Shown here: positions 1-8,827 of the stretch, piece by piece
How the letters are laid out: every line of letters begins with the position of its first letter
Numbering within the stretch: the first letter of the stretch is position 1
Origin: an uncultured Draconibacterium sp.
GTDB lineage: Bacteria > Bacteroidota > Bacteroidia > Bacteroidales > Prolixibacteraceae
NCBI RefSeq assembly: GCF_963675585.1
Contig: NZ_OY776414.1
Coordinates: 1,901,001-1,965,000, forward strand
Length of the DNA stretch: 64,000 nt
Reading direction: 5' to 3'
Made by a program: the position numbers and the translations under genes
Notes under the pieces: model-generated
What the model was told of the DNA's origin: nothing
Databases searched by the model: none
What the model saw: the letters and a program-made list of their open reading frames with translations, nothing else

Positions 1-451
1 AGCCATTTTTCCCGATGGTGTTGTACCAGTGTTTCATGGATTTATCGCCGGCAAAATCAACCATGTAATTCCAGCCGCCTTCGTTACTTTGTCCCCATAT
101 TATTGCCGCTGCCGCTTTTTCGGCCGACTGGTAATAATATTCATTATCGGTTAAACGGTAGGCATCTAAAAATAAATGGCCCATACTAATTGTTCCGGGA
201 TGTTGCAGCCAGATCATCGTTTTGTAGGCTTCCATTTCGCCCCACTGCCTCGAAAAATCAGGCATATAATACCACACATACCCTCCGTTGTTACTCACCG
301 TTTCAACCATGAATTTTGTGGCCTTTAACATGGTTGCCTCAATTTCGTTTTCAAGTTTTTCAGACTGAGCAGAAGCCACAAAAGGAACAGCCAATGCCCA
401 AATAATTGGGAAAAGTAAAATCTTAAGTTTTTGAATTTTTAGTCGTTTCAT
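1..451 (-). CDS. PL10-like pectate lyase, C-terminus cut by window edge
   Basis: Only the first 150 codons are present, starting with ATG at 449-451 (complement). The product opens with a basic N-terminus and a hydrophobic segment ending in a signal-peptidase-like VASA/Q site, so it is exported. The mature part carries GGYVWYYMPDFSRQWGE and a later IWLQHPGT segment, followed by helical repeats with GQSNEGGW. These resemble the alpha/alpha-toroid pectate lyases of family PL10 (Pectic_lyase). Such enzymes cleave polygalacturonan by beta-elimination. It is the last visible gene of the minus-strand operon after three GH28 genes, which fits a homogalacturonan role. The catalytic C-terminal half is not visible, so activity cannot be judged. 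Confidence 0.65.
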   Translation of the reverse strand, partial: MKRLKIQKLKILLFPIIWALAVPFVASAQSEKLENEIEATMLKATKFMVETVSNNGGYVWYYMPDFSRQWGEMEAYKTMIWLQHPGTISMGHLFLDAYRLTDNEYYYQSAEKAAAAIIWGQSNEGGWNYMVDFAGDKSMKHWYNTIGKNG

Positions 452-588
452 TGGTATTAGGTATTAATTGGTTTTAAATAGTATGTGAGCGAATTCTCAT
501 AATCTGGCTGCTGGTGAGCTTGAAAATAAAGTCGCGCCAGTCAACAGTCATGTATTTTTTATGTGAATTCGATTTTTGCATCATTTTA

Positions 589-1935
589 TTAATTCTGATT
601 CGGAATTTGTTTGCCGTTTACCACCACATTCGAAAAAGTTACACCATCAATTAATTCTAAATTGTAAGTCTCATTTTCTGCTTTAATAGTCAGGTTTTTG
701 AAAGTAAAATTCGAAAGTCGGTCATGCTCGGTAATGGCAATATCGAAAAATACACCACAGTCCAAATCAATGTCTTTTAAAGTAATATTTTCAGAGTACG
801 ACAAAGGAACTTCTTCGCGGCCTTTTAAATCGAAAAACTGAGTCCAGGGCTTTACATAAATCATACTATGCGCTTGTCCCTTAATATTTTCAACTGTAAT
901 GTATTCGTATTTTTGAGGTGTATCGGGACGCATTTTTAACCACAAAAGACGTTTGGCCTCATCCACTCTACAGTTTCGCATTAACACATTTTTGTTGTGA
1001 ATGGATTCGCTGCCACAGGTTAATGCCGAATGACAAAATCCGAATTCGCAGTCTTCGATAATTATATTTGTGTTTTCGCCATTGTTTGAATCTGTATCGG
1101 CCCATGGTCCTTTGCCGCCTTTTAAAGCAATGGCATCATCGTTAACCGACATGTAACATCCTTTTACCAACACATTCGAACACACATCAATGTCGATGGC
1201 ATCGGTACTTGGTGCTTTTACCGGCTGGTGTGGTGAGAAAATATGCAGATCAAGAATTTTTACATTGTTGCACTGGTAGTAGTGGCTGCTCCAGAAACCT
1301 GAATTGTGCAATTTTACGTCCTGCACCTGCACATTATCACAATCCCATACAAAAACCAATCGTGGCCTGGAAACCTCCAGGTTGGTACACTTTGGATTTT
1401 CGATCCTCCTTTGCCAAAAAGCTTCCCAGTATGTCAGGCCGTTCCCGTCGATGGTTCCTTTTCCTGAAATGGTAAAACCATCAACCCCGTAGGCATTTAT
1501 TAATGCTGCAAAATAACCGAGGCTTTGACCTTCCATCCTTGAAGGGATATTGGGATAATCACCAATGTTTTCCGAACCTTTTAAAGTTGCTCCTTCGGCC
1601 AGATACAAATGTGTATTCGGTTTAAAAAACAGGGCACCGCTTTTAAATGTCCCTCTGGGAACCACAATTACACCACCTCCTTCATTGCTTGCCTTATCAA
1701 TTACTTTCTGTAATGCTTCCGTTTGTACCAGCGTGCTGTCGATTAAAACGCCAAAATCCACAATGTTGTATTGTGTTCCCAAATCAGCTAATTTCACTTT
1801 GCTAGTATCGGAAAACCAGGCAGGAATTTCTGTTCCATCCGGGAAAAGATCGGTTTGTTTACTTGTGCTGCAACCCGATAGAAGAAGCAGGGAAAGAACA
1901 ACTGATAATAAACTGAATTGATATTTCTGTTTCAT
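589..1935 (-). CDS. GH28-family polygalacturonase-like lipoprotein with degenerate catalytic motifs
   Basis: A 448-residue right-handed beta-helix protein. Residues 1-21 form a lipoprotein signal (LLSGC), so the protein should be anchored at the cell envelope. GH28 hydrolyses galacturonosyl or xylogalacturonan-type linkages with three aspartates. Here they are kept in STDAIDID (243-250) and NDDA (265-268). The usual GHG motif is FCHSA (His302), and the usual RIK motif is LWLK (330-334), so the substrate-binding arginine is missing. It lies 21 bases after the next GH28 gene in the same operon. It may be an exo-acting or side-chain-tolerant GH28, or a binding protein. Family assignment is firm; specificity is unknown. 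Confidence 0.8.
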   Translation of the reverse strand: MKQKYQFSLLSVVLSLLLLSGCSTSKQTDLFPDGTEIPAWFSDTSKVKLADLGTQYNIVDFGVLIDSTLVQTEALQKVIDKASNEGGGVIVVPRGTFKSGALFFKPNTHLYLAEGATLKGSENIGDYPNIPSRMEGQSLGYFAALINAYGVDGFTISGKGTIDGNGLTYWEAFWQRRIENPKCTNLEVSRPRLVFVWDCDNVQVQDVKLHNSGFWSSHYYQCNNVKILDLHIFSPHQPVKAPSTDAIDIDVCSNVLVKGCYMSVNDDAIALKGGKGPWADTDSNNGENTNIIIEDCEFGFCHSALTCGSESIHNKNVLMRNCRVDEAKRLLWLKMRPDTPQKYEYITVENIKGQAHSMIYVKPWTQFFDLKGREEVPLSYSENITLKDIDLDCGVFFDIAITEHDRLSNFTFKNLTIKAENETYNLELIDGVTFSNVVVNGKQIPNQN

Positions 1936-1956
1936 TTTTTATTGTTTTGAATGTGC

Positions 1957-3321
1957 TTATTTAACCGATGACGGAGCATTTGCCAACTCACCAATACGTA
2001 AATTACTGACAATTATATTTTCGGTATCTGTCATACTTACCGGATTTTTTGCAGAATCGATGCTTATGTTTTTAAAATGCACATCGGTAATTTTCTTCTC
2101 CGGAAATCCCTGAATTACAATGCCATAATTTGTAGCCTGTTTGCATGTTATATTTTCAAAAAAGATATTATTGATGTCTGTAACATGCCCCTCTCCTTCG
2201 TTGTGGTAAAACGACGTGATGTAAATACAGTCTTCCACCTCACCAAAGTCAATGTTTTTCAGATAGATATTTTTGATGTATCCACCCCGGTCGGGATTTG
2301 ATTTCAGATAAATTCCACGTTTTAATTTGCCTGCAAAGCTGCAGTTTTCCACAAATACATTTTCAACTCCTGCCGACATTTCGCTGCCAACAACAAGCGC
2401 GTGTAAACCTTTAAAATTACAGTTACGAACCACAATATTTTCAGACCTTACTTTTGATGCCCGGCCTTCATTGTCGCGCCCCGCTTTTATGGCAACATTG
2501 TCATCGGAGTTATTAAAATCTACATTTTCGATCAATACATTTCTGCTGTATTCCGGATCGATACCATCGTTGTTTTTGTTCTGAGCATCGTACCGAACGC
2601 CGCGCACAATCACATTTTCGCAGCGTAAAAGGTGCAAACACCAAAACGGTGAATCTTCCATTTTTACACCTTCCACTTTAATGTTTTTACAGTCGAAAAA
2701 CTGAATGAGCTGAGGACGCAGGTAATGGCCTTCGCCAAATTTACGTTCGCTGACTGGTACACTTTTGTGATTCATTTCGCGGCTTAACAGCTGATCTGTC
2801 TGTTGTTTGTCACGCCAAAGGTTCCACGTTTCCGAGGCCTCTCCATCAATAATTCCTTTGCCGGTAATGGCCACATTTGTACAATTGTTTGCATAAATAA
2901 ATGGGCTGTAATTGTACAAAAAGGTTCCTTCCCAACTTGTACTTACAACAGGCAAATAATCAGCCGGATTTGAACCAAATTTTAAACGAGCCCCTTCATC
3001 CAAAAACAAATTTATGTTGCTCGATAAATGAATGGGACCATTTATTAAATACGTTCCGGCCGGTACAACAAGAGTTCCGCCTCCTTTTTCAATTAATGCT
3101 ACAATTGCATTTTCAAAGGCAACACGGTTGTCGGAAAGCGAATCGGCTACAGCATTAAAATCCAGGATATTTACTGAATAATCAGGAATAACAGGCTCCT
3201 TAATTGCTTTTAGCACTGTTTCTGCTGTAACAATTTCCTGAACAGCTTCGACTTTTGGCGTGTGCTTACACGAGATAAAAAGTACAAACAACAAGAATAT
3301 TATGCCAGATTTTTTATTCAT
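1957..3321 (-). CDS. GH28-family glycoside hydrolase lipoprotein
   Basis: A 454-residue beta-helix enzyme with a lipoprotein signal ending LFISC (Cys18). Catalytic candidates are NNDGIDPE (Asp252), NSDDNVAIKAG (Asp273 and Asp274), LHA (His307, in place of GHG) and RGIYLKS (335-341, in place of RIK). GH28 members with the GIDPE pattern are commonly exo-acting on galacturonides or rhamnogalacturonan fragments, so a periplasmic or surface exo-galacturonidase is likely. It is the middle gene of three tandem GH28 genes, 24 bases downstream of the most canonical copy. The three are diverged from one another, which suggests different linkages rather than a recent duplication. Confidence 0.85.
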   Translation of the reverse strand: MNKKSGIIFLLFVLFISCKHTPKVEAVQEIVTAETVLKAIKEPVIPDYSVNILDFNAVADSLSDNRVAFENAIVALIEKGGGTLVVPAGTYLINGPIHLSSNINLFLDEGARLKFGSNPADYLPVVSTSWEGTFLYNYSPFIYANNCTNVAITGKGIIDGEASETWNLWRDKQQTDQLLSREMNHKSVPVSERKFGEGHYLRPQLIQFFDCKNIKVEGVKMEDSPFWCLHLLRCENVIVRGVRYDAQNKNNDGIDPEYSRNVLIENVDFNNSDDNVAIKAGRDNEGRASKVRSENIVVRNCNFKGLHALVVGSEMSAGVENVFVENCSFAGKLKRGIYLKSNPDRGGYIKNIYLKNIDFGEVEDCIYITSFYHNEGEGHVTDINNIFFENITCKQATNYGIVIQGFPEKKITDVHFKNISIDSAKNPVSMTDTENIIVSNLRIGELANAPSSVK

Positions 3322-3345
3322 ACACCAAATAAATTTTTGGAATTT

Positions 3346-4755
3346 TTATTCAACTACTGATGGCTCGCCGTTTATAGAAACGTTTTCCAAAACCAATCCT
3401 TCAACCGATTCCAAAACATTCTCTTTTTCGATGTTATTAAAAGTACAGTTGATGATTTTTACATTCTCGATGGGCAATTCTTCCAGTCCCATAATCTGAA
3501 TGGCATATTCAGCTTTTTCGCAGCTCAGGTTTTCAATAAAAATGTTCCGGTATGTAGTGTACCTGATTTCTTTCGGTGCAACAATCGAAAAGTAATTCTG
3601 ATTGATTCGAATGGCAGCATTATTAACTTCGCCCACCTTAATATCGCGTACATAAACATTCTCGATAACTCCACCACGGTATTTGTTCGATTTTAAACGA
3701 ATTGCCCGTTCCAAATGCGGACTGCTCATTTCGCAATTGTAAGCATACACATTTCGCACACCGCCCGACGTTTCGCTACCCAAAACAACACCGCCGTGTC
3801 CATCCAGCATTTTACAGTTTCTGATGATCACGTTTTCAGTTGGAATACCCATTTCGTAACCTTGCCGGTTTCTTCCCGATTTTATGGCAATACAATCGTC
3901 GCCTGTATTAAATTCGCAGTCTTCAATTAATACATTTTTGCAACATTCAGGATCGCAACCATCGCCGTTGGGTGCTCCCTGGCTAAATAACTTCACTCCG
4001 CGAACCGTAATATTTTCCGACAAAACCGGATGCAACATCCACATGGGAGGATTGATAAGCGTAACTCCTTCAATCAAAATATTTTTACAATAATAGGGTT
4101 GAAAAAAGCTCGGGCGCAAATAATAACCTTCGCCAAATACACGCTCTGCCGTTGGAACACCTTGCCCCATTAAATCCAACAAACGCGGTACCGAGTTTGG
4201 ATTATTTTGAGAGGGCAAACCTTTAGCCACATTTTCTTTGCTTTGCCAAACCCACAACCACCAATTCTCAATGGAAGCCTGTCCATCCAGAGTCCCCTTT
4301 CCGGTAACGGCAATATTTTCCTGTTTCCACGCGTAAATCAGTGGCGAATAGTTCATCATTTCGCTTCCTTCGAATCGGCTTTGAACTACGGGTAAATAAT
4401 CAGCAGGATCGGTGCTAAAAAGCAGAGTAGCTCCTTCTTCAACATGCAACTCTACATTACTTAGTAAATGAATAGCGCCGGTTAAATAGGTACCTTTTGG
4501 CACTAAAACTCGTCCACCTCCGGCTTGGTTACAAGCAACAATTGCCTGACGAATAGCATCTGTACAAAGGCTGCCATCTGTTTTTGCTCCAAAATCGGTT
4601 ATTACAAATTGTTTATCGGGAAATACCGGAGCCTTAATTTGCTCCAAAATTCCATCCATTGCTTTCCAGCCCTCCTCTATATCGGTATGTTTCGGAACCG
4701 TTGAACAGGCCGAAAGACCAATCAGTATAATTGCACTTAAAATTAATGTTTTCAT
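3346..4755 (-). CDS. GH28-family polygalacturonase/exo-galacturonidase lipoprotein
   Basis: A 469-residue GH28 protein and the most canonical of the three. The lipoprotein signal ends LIGLSAC (Cys17). All family motifs are present: NGDGCDPE (Asp265), GDDCIAIKSG (Asp286 and Asp287), GHG (319-321) and RLKS (353-356). These supply the three acids, the His, and the Arg/Lys pair that binds the galacturonate carboxylate. The likely role is hydrolysis of galacturonic-acid linkages in pectin or in rhamnogalacturonan fragments imported by the SusC/SusD pair upstream. It follows the Gfo/Idh gene by 40 bases in the same transcription direction. Confidence 0.88.
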   Translation of the reverse strand: MKTLILSAIILIGLSACSTVPKHTDIEEGWKAMDGILEQIKAPVFPDKQFVITDFGAKTDGSLCTDAIRQAIVACNQAGGGRVLVPKGTYLTGAIHLLSNVELHVEEGATLLFSTDPADYLPVVQSRFEGSEMMNYSPLIYAWKQENIAVTGKGTLDGQASIENWWLWVWQSKENVAKGLPSQNNPNSVPRLLDLMGQGVPTAERVFGEGYYLRPSFFQPYYCKNILIEGVTLINPPMWMLHPVLSENITVRGVKLFSQGAPNGDGCDPECCKNVLIEDCEFNTGDDCIAIKSGRNRQGYEMGIPTENVIIRNCKMLDGHGGVVLGSETSGGVRNVYAYNCEMSSPHLERAIRLKSNKYRGGVIENVYVRDIKVGEVNNAAIRINQNYFSIVAPKEIRYTTYRNIFIENLSCEKAEYAIQIMGLEELPIENVKIINCTFNNIEKENVLESVEGLVLENVSINGEPSVVE

Positions 4756-4795
4756 TGTCGAATATCTTAGTAGATGAATATGTTTCTGAAAGGTT

Positions 4796-5791
4796 TTATA
4801 TTGTTATCCATTGCCCATTTAATGAGCTTTTGATAATGGCATCAATAACTTTCATATTATTAACCGCATCGGTAAGCGGAGTCGGCACTTCCGTATTTTC
4901 GATTATTGCTTTTGAAAAAGCCTCGCCCTGCAGTGTATATTGATCGATTGGTTCAAAGGCAAAAACCTGTTTTGACTCTTTGGTTTCGAGTGTAATTTTT
5001 ACAGTTTCGGTAGGAGGAGCATTTACCGGAATCTCCACCTCGATTTTTCCCTTGTCGCCAAAAATTATGGCGCGCTGGTAAGGCATAAGTTGAGTTGAAC
5101 AGGTAAAAGTTGATGTTTTCCCTTTCGGAAATTTTAGAATTGCTGAACTTAAACGATCTGTTTTCATAAGCGGATCAAAATCCATGTCGGCAACTAACTG
5201 CTCCGGCTCTTCGTTAAAAATAAACCGTGGAAACGAAATGCAGTAACAGCCAATATCCATTAATGCGCCACCACCAATATCAGCTTGATTTCGAATGTTA
5301 TCGGGCGCAATGTTGTAATAAGAAAAGAATGAGTTGATGGTTGCCACCTCTCCTATTTCTCCGGTCTGAACAAATTCGCGCACCTTTTGCCACTGTGGAT
5401 GAAATCGGTACATAAAAGCTTCCATAACTTTTAAGTGCGGATATTTTTGTGTTGCCTCAAGCAGTAACTGAGCCTCTTGCGCATCCATCCCAATTGGTTT
5501 TTCGCAAAGCACGTGTTTGCCTGCCTCGAGTGCTCTAATGGTCCACGGAACGTGCATGTGGTTGGGTAATGGATTGTAAATTGCGTCGATGTCCGGATCT
5601 TGTAAGAGTTCCTCGTACGATCCATAACTTTTCGAAATGCTTAACAATTCAGCCACTTCTTTTGCTTTTTGCAAGTTGCGCGAAGCAATGGCATCAACCG
5701 ATATTAATTTGCCATTTTGTATGGCAGGAATAACTTTTTGAACACCAATTTTTGCTGTGCTTAAAATTCCCCATCTCACTTTTGCTTCCAT
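4796..5791 (-). CDS. Gfo/Idh/MocA-family oxidoreductase
   Basis: A 331-residue NAD(P)-dependent sugar or dihydrodiol dehydrogenase-like protein with no signal peptide, so cytoplasmic. The N-terminal Rossmann fold starts at WGILSTAKIG. The family signature EKP is at 97-99, followed by EAFMYRFHPQW (124-134) and GGGALMDIGCY (173-183), which line the substrate pocket. The nearest recognisable relatives are dimeric dihydrodiol dehydrogenase/glucose-fructose oxidoreductase-like proteins. The substrate cannot be read from sequence; in this operon of secreted pectinases a released acidic or deoxy sugar is plausible. A few Gfo/Idh proteins are NAD-dependent glycosidases (GH109), but those usually carry export signals, which this lacks. 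Confidence 0.85.
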   Translation of the reverse strand: MEAKVRWGILSTAKIGVQKVIPAIQNGKLISVDAIASRNLQKAKEVAELLSISKSYGSYEELLQDPDIDAIYNPLPNHMHVPWTIRALEAGKHVLCEKPIGMDAQEAQLLLEATQKYPHLKVMEAFMYRFHPQWQKVREFVQTGEIGEVATINSFFSYYNIAPDNIRNQADIGGGALMDIGCYCISFPRFIFNEEPEQLVADMDFDPLMKTDRLSSAILKFPKGKTSTFTCSTQLMPYQRAIIFGDKGKIEVEIPVNAPPTETVKITLETKESKQVFAFEPIDQYTLQGEAFSKAIIENTEVPTPLTDAVNNMKVIDAIIKSSLNGQWITI

Positions 5792-5831
5792 GATTTTGTA
5801 CTTTTATAAATGGATTTTACCAAAGATCAAT

Positions 5832-6545
5832 TTAATCATTTATTGCCATAAAACCTGCCGGATCGAGTACCTTACCGGTAACTTTAACTGTTTTAACCAA
5901 GCCTTTATACCAGCTAACTTTATTCATTCGGCCACCAATTGCTACTTTGCCTTCCGGATTTATAAAAGCCTCTTTGAAGCCAACTTCTCCGCTTAACTGT
6001 TTTTGGCCGTTTATATAGGTGGTTAAGCTGTTATTTTGGTAAGTAACTGCGGCATGTAACCATTCATTGGTCGGATGAACTAATGTTTCGTCGATGAGTA
6101 CTAAACTACCGGTATCGGTTTTTAAATACCCATCGAGGTAACATTTATTTTGTTCATTAATACGCAATTCTATCATCAGACGTTTCTCGCGCGGATCGTT
6201 TGGATCCTGAAAATGAATAAAGCGAGGAGCAGTATTTTCAGGGTAACAGGCTTCAGGCTTAAAAATTACTTCAACGGTAAATTCTGTTGAATTTCCCAAA
6301 GGATTATTATCCACGAGCAGCAAATCGCCATCGCCATCAAACTTAACAGCTTTACCTATTTCTGTTTCTACAATTTCCGGATTTCCGAATACACTAACAT
6401 TGTAACCCCCAATTTTTTCGAGATTATCAATTTCCCAGTGTTCTGTTTTTGTGGTATTGCATCCTTGAAACAAGAGAAATAACACCATAAAAACTCCGGT
6501 AAAACAAGAGCGTTTGTTGGTATGTTTTGAATTTTTGTTCAGCAT
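5832..6545 (-). CDS. LamG/concanavalin A-like lectin-domain lipoprotein
   Basis: A 237-residue protein with a long basic N-terminus, a hydrophobic stretch and a lipobox (LLFQGC), so predicted to be envelope-anchored. The rest is a single LamG-type jelly roll: AVKFDGDGDLLLV, FTVEVIFKPE, EWLHAAVTYQNNSLTTYINGQ and GKVAIGGR follow the strand order of the Laminin_G_3 fold. No catalytic residues of a known hydrolase family are evident. In this position, directly downstream of SusD, it may bind glycan at the cell surface as an auxiliary binding protein. A role in polysaccharide lyase or hydrolase catalysis cannot be excluded. Confidence 0.75.
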   Translation of the reverse strand: MLNKNSKHTNKRSCFTGVFMVLFLLFQGCNTTKTEHWEIDNLEKIGGYNVSVFGNPEIVETEIGKAVKFDGDGDLLLVDNNPLGNSTEFTVEVIFKPEACYPENTAPRFIHFQDPNDPREKRLMIELRINEQNKCYLDGYLKTDTGSLVLIDETLVHPTNEWLHAAVTYQNNSLTTYINGQKQLSGEVGFKEAFINPEGKVAIGGRMNKVSWYKGLVKTVKVTGKVLDPAGFMAIND

Positions 6546-6687
6546 TGGTTTATATTGGTTTAGTTGTTTCTGGTACTGAAGCGATTTTGTTTAGGTATAA
6601 AACTTTAAAAAGAGAGAAAATCCGTCAATGAAACATCAACGGATTTTCCTAATTCAAATTTCAACTAAACTAAAATCTATAAAAATT

Positions 6688-8808
6688 CTATTCCGAAGCA
6701 TGTCCATAGCCTTGGGTAATTAAACCGTTCGACTGAGACAGAGTTTCGTATGGAACTGCTCTTACATAACGAGGAGGCTGGCCAGATGAATAATACGAAT
6801 CCGGGTATCCTTTGAAAATATCAGAGGTGTACTGACTTTCGTTTTCAGTAATATTAATTCCCCAAGGTGATTTTTCGTAACCTTCGGCTTCAAGAGCTGC
6901 AGCTACCGGACCATTCGGATCGATGTATTCGTACAAACCACGAATTGCCAGGTTCACTTTATCACTAGTTAAACTAGCAATATAATCTGTCCACAAATCA
7001 CTTGTACCACGCCATCCCGGTACCAATACCGGATATCTAGGATCGTCCTTGGTTATTCCTTCAGGAGTTTGTGTTGTTAACAGGTTTAATGTTTCATCAA
7101 TCTCTTCCTGAATGTTCACATATTTTGTCCATACATAGTTAGAAATGGTTACACCTGAAGTTGGGAATGTATAATAACCATTCGCTTTTAAACCTTCAAC
7201 CATTGCAATTTGTCTGTCGCGAAGATTTTTGATACGGTCTGGCATTTGACCGTAAAGAATCATATCCCAACGGGTTTTTCCTTCACCTGCCAATTCTAAT
7301 TTACGCTCTAACGCAATCGCATCCAACAAATCCTGACCGGAAAGTCCGGCAACATATGCTGTAACCATTGTAGCCTGATCGGCATCGGAGAAAGCACGGC
7401 TGCGTACCTTTGTTAAATATGTTTTTGCAGTTGCAGCATCGCCTGTTGCAGCAGAAGCATATGCAAGATCCAGCATTACATCGGCCATACGCCATTGTTG
7501 CCAGTTACAACCCGACTGACGTTGTCTGGTAGTGTAAGGATCTGAAAAACGAGACTCATCCAGTTTATTGTTTGATAAACCACCTTTCTCGCGGCTACCG
7601 GGAGTAAAGTTGATCAGTTTTTCAGAAGCTGCTCCCGAGTTGGCAGTTACACATGCAGTAACATCACGACGTTTGTCGCCCGGTACAAAGTCGCCATAAT
7701 AGAAACTGGCATAAATTCTACCTTGTCCGTAGTTTTTACAAGGATAGGCATTTGAACCACCACCGCCAGAGGGACGTCCCCAAGAATATGGGAAATCAGA
7801 GTTCTGACCACGTGTATAACCACATTCGAATAACGATTCAGGACTAACCTGTAAATCCATTAAATATTGGAAATTACGTTGGAACGGATTATCAAATCCT
7901 TCTCCTCGTTCATCTGTTTCAATCAATCGAACAGAACCAGGATTATTAACTACTTTTAAATAATATTCTTTTGCAATGTTCATGTACGTCTGCCAGTCAG
8001 AACGACGAACGTATTTTGCCTGCCATGTTGAGTTGTCAACACCCCACTGATCAAATGATACACTTCCGTAATCGAAATCGGTACGACGCAACTGATAACC
8101 GGCAGCATCAAAAGCCAATCTTCCAATCAATGCATCACCATAAGTACCCGAAAAACGTTCGGCGGTAATGCCACCTTCTCCCATTCGGTACATTAAAGGA
8201 ACTGCTTTTTTAAGCGCTTCAATTTCGCTTTCATAAACCACGTCACGTGAACTTGAACCTAATGAATCAGTCTGCGCTGTAGTTCTGATTGGGTAATTAA
8301 AGTAAGGTACATCGCCAAAATACATAACCAACAGTTTATAACAAGTACCACGTGCAACAACTGCTTCACCATACAGCTGAGTCCAGTCATTCACTTTTCC
8401 TGCAGCAACAGCACTTTGGTATTCTTCTTTTGCTTCAAAAGCTTCAATCATAATGTTACACCTGTTAATAATGGTATAACATTCTTTCCAGGTACCGGTG
8501 CAGTCACCGTCAGTAATTGAATATTCGGTTGCGAATAATCCTTCAGGAATATGACGTCCCTGAGAAGCGTAGTTTTCAGGATGACATTCTGAGTCTGATC
8601 CAACGGACTCCGTTACATAAAATAATCTTTTATCTAAATCGTGCCAAAGGTCGTAAATACCTGCAAGCACTTTTTGAGCTTCGTCTGTTGATGCAAATAC
8701 GAAATCCTCATCCACAGCAGAAGGTGCCTCCACATCTAAAAAATTCTTATCGCAAGCAGTATTCGAAAATAGAAATACGGCAAGCATGATATATATTAAC
8801 TTCTTCAT
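6688..8808 (-). CDS. SusD/RagB-family surface glycan-binding lipoprotein
   Basis: A 706-residue lipoprotein (lipobox FSNTAC) that starts with the usual SusD N-terminus NFLDVEAPSAVDEDFVFAS, followed by TPR-like helices. The C-terminal region contains RWRMADVML-like and LALERKLELAGEGKTRWDMILYG segments typical of SusD_RagB. SusD proteins sit on the extracellular face and form a lid over the SusC barrel, capturing oligosaccharides. It lies 19 bases downstream of its SusC partner. At 706 residues it is longer than the typical 500-600, with inserts in the substrate-facing half that may match a bulky branched pectic ligand. Confidence 0.93.
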   Translation of the reverse strand: MKKLIYIMLAVFLFSNTACDKNFLDVEAPSAVDEDFVFASTDEAQKVLAGIYDLWHDLDKRLFYVTESVGSDSECHPENYASQGRHIPEGLFATEYSITDGDCTGTWKECYTIINRCNIMIEAFEAKEEYQSAVAAGKVNDWTQLYGEAVVARGTCYKLLVMYFGDVPYFNYPIRTTAQTDSLGSSSRDVVYESEIEALKKAVPLMYRMGEGGITAERFSGTYGDALIGRLAFDAAGYQLRRTDFDYGSVSFDQWGVDNSTWQAKYVRRSDWQTYMNIAKEYYLKVVNNPGSVRLIETDERGEGFDNPFQRNFQYLMDLQVSPESLFECGYTRGQNSDFPYSWGRPSGGGGSNAYPCKNYGQGRIYASFYYGDFVPGDKRRDVTACVTANSGAASEKLINFTPGSREKGGLSNNKLDESRFSDPYTTRQRQSGCNWQQWRMADVMLDLAYASAATGDAATAKTYLTKVRSRAFSDADQATMVTAYVAGLSGQDLLDAIALERKLELAGEGKTRWDMILYGQMPDRIKNLRDRQIAMVEGLKANGYYTFPTSGVTISNYVWTKYVNIQEEIDETLNLLTTQTPEGITKDDPRYPVLVPGWRGTSDLWTDYIASLTSDKVNLAIRGLYEYIDPNGPVAAALEAEGYEKSPWGINITENESQYTSDIFKGYPDSYYSSGQPPRYVRAVPYETLSQSNGLITQGYGHASE

Positions 8809-8827
8809 AATTTACAATCGTTAAAAA

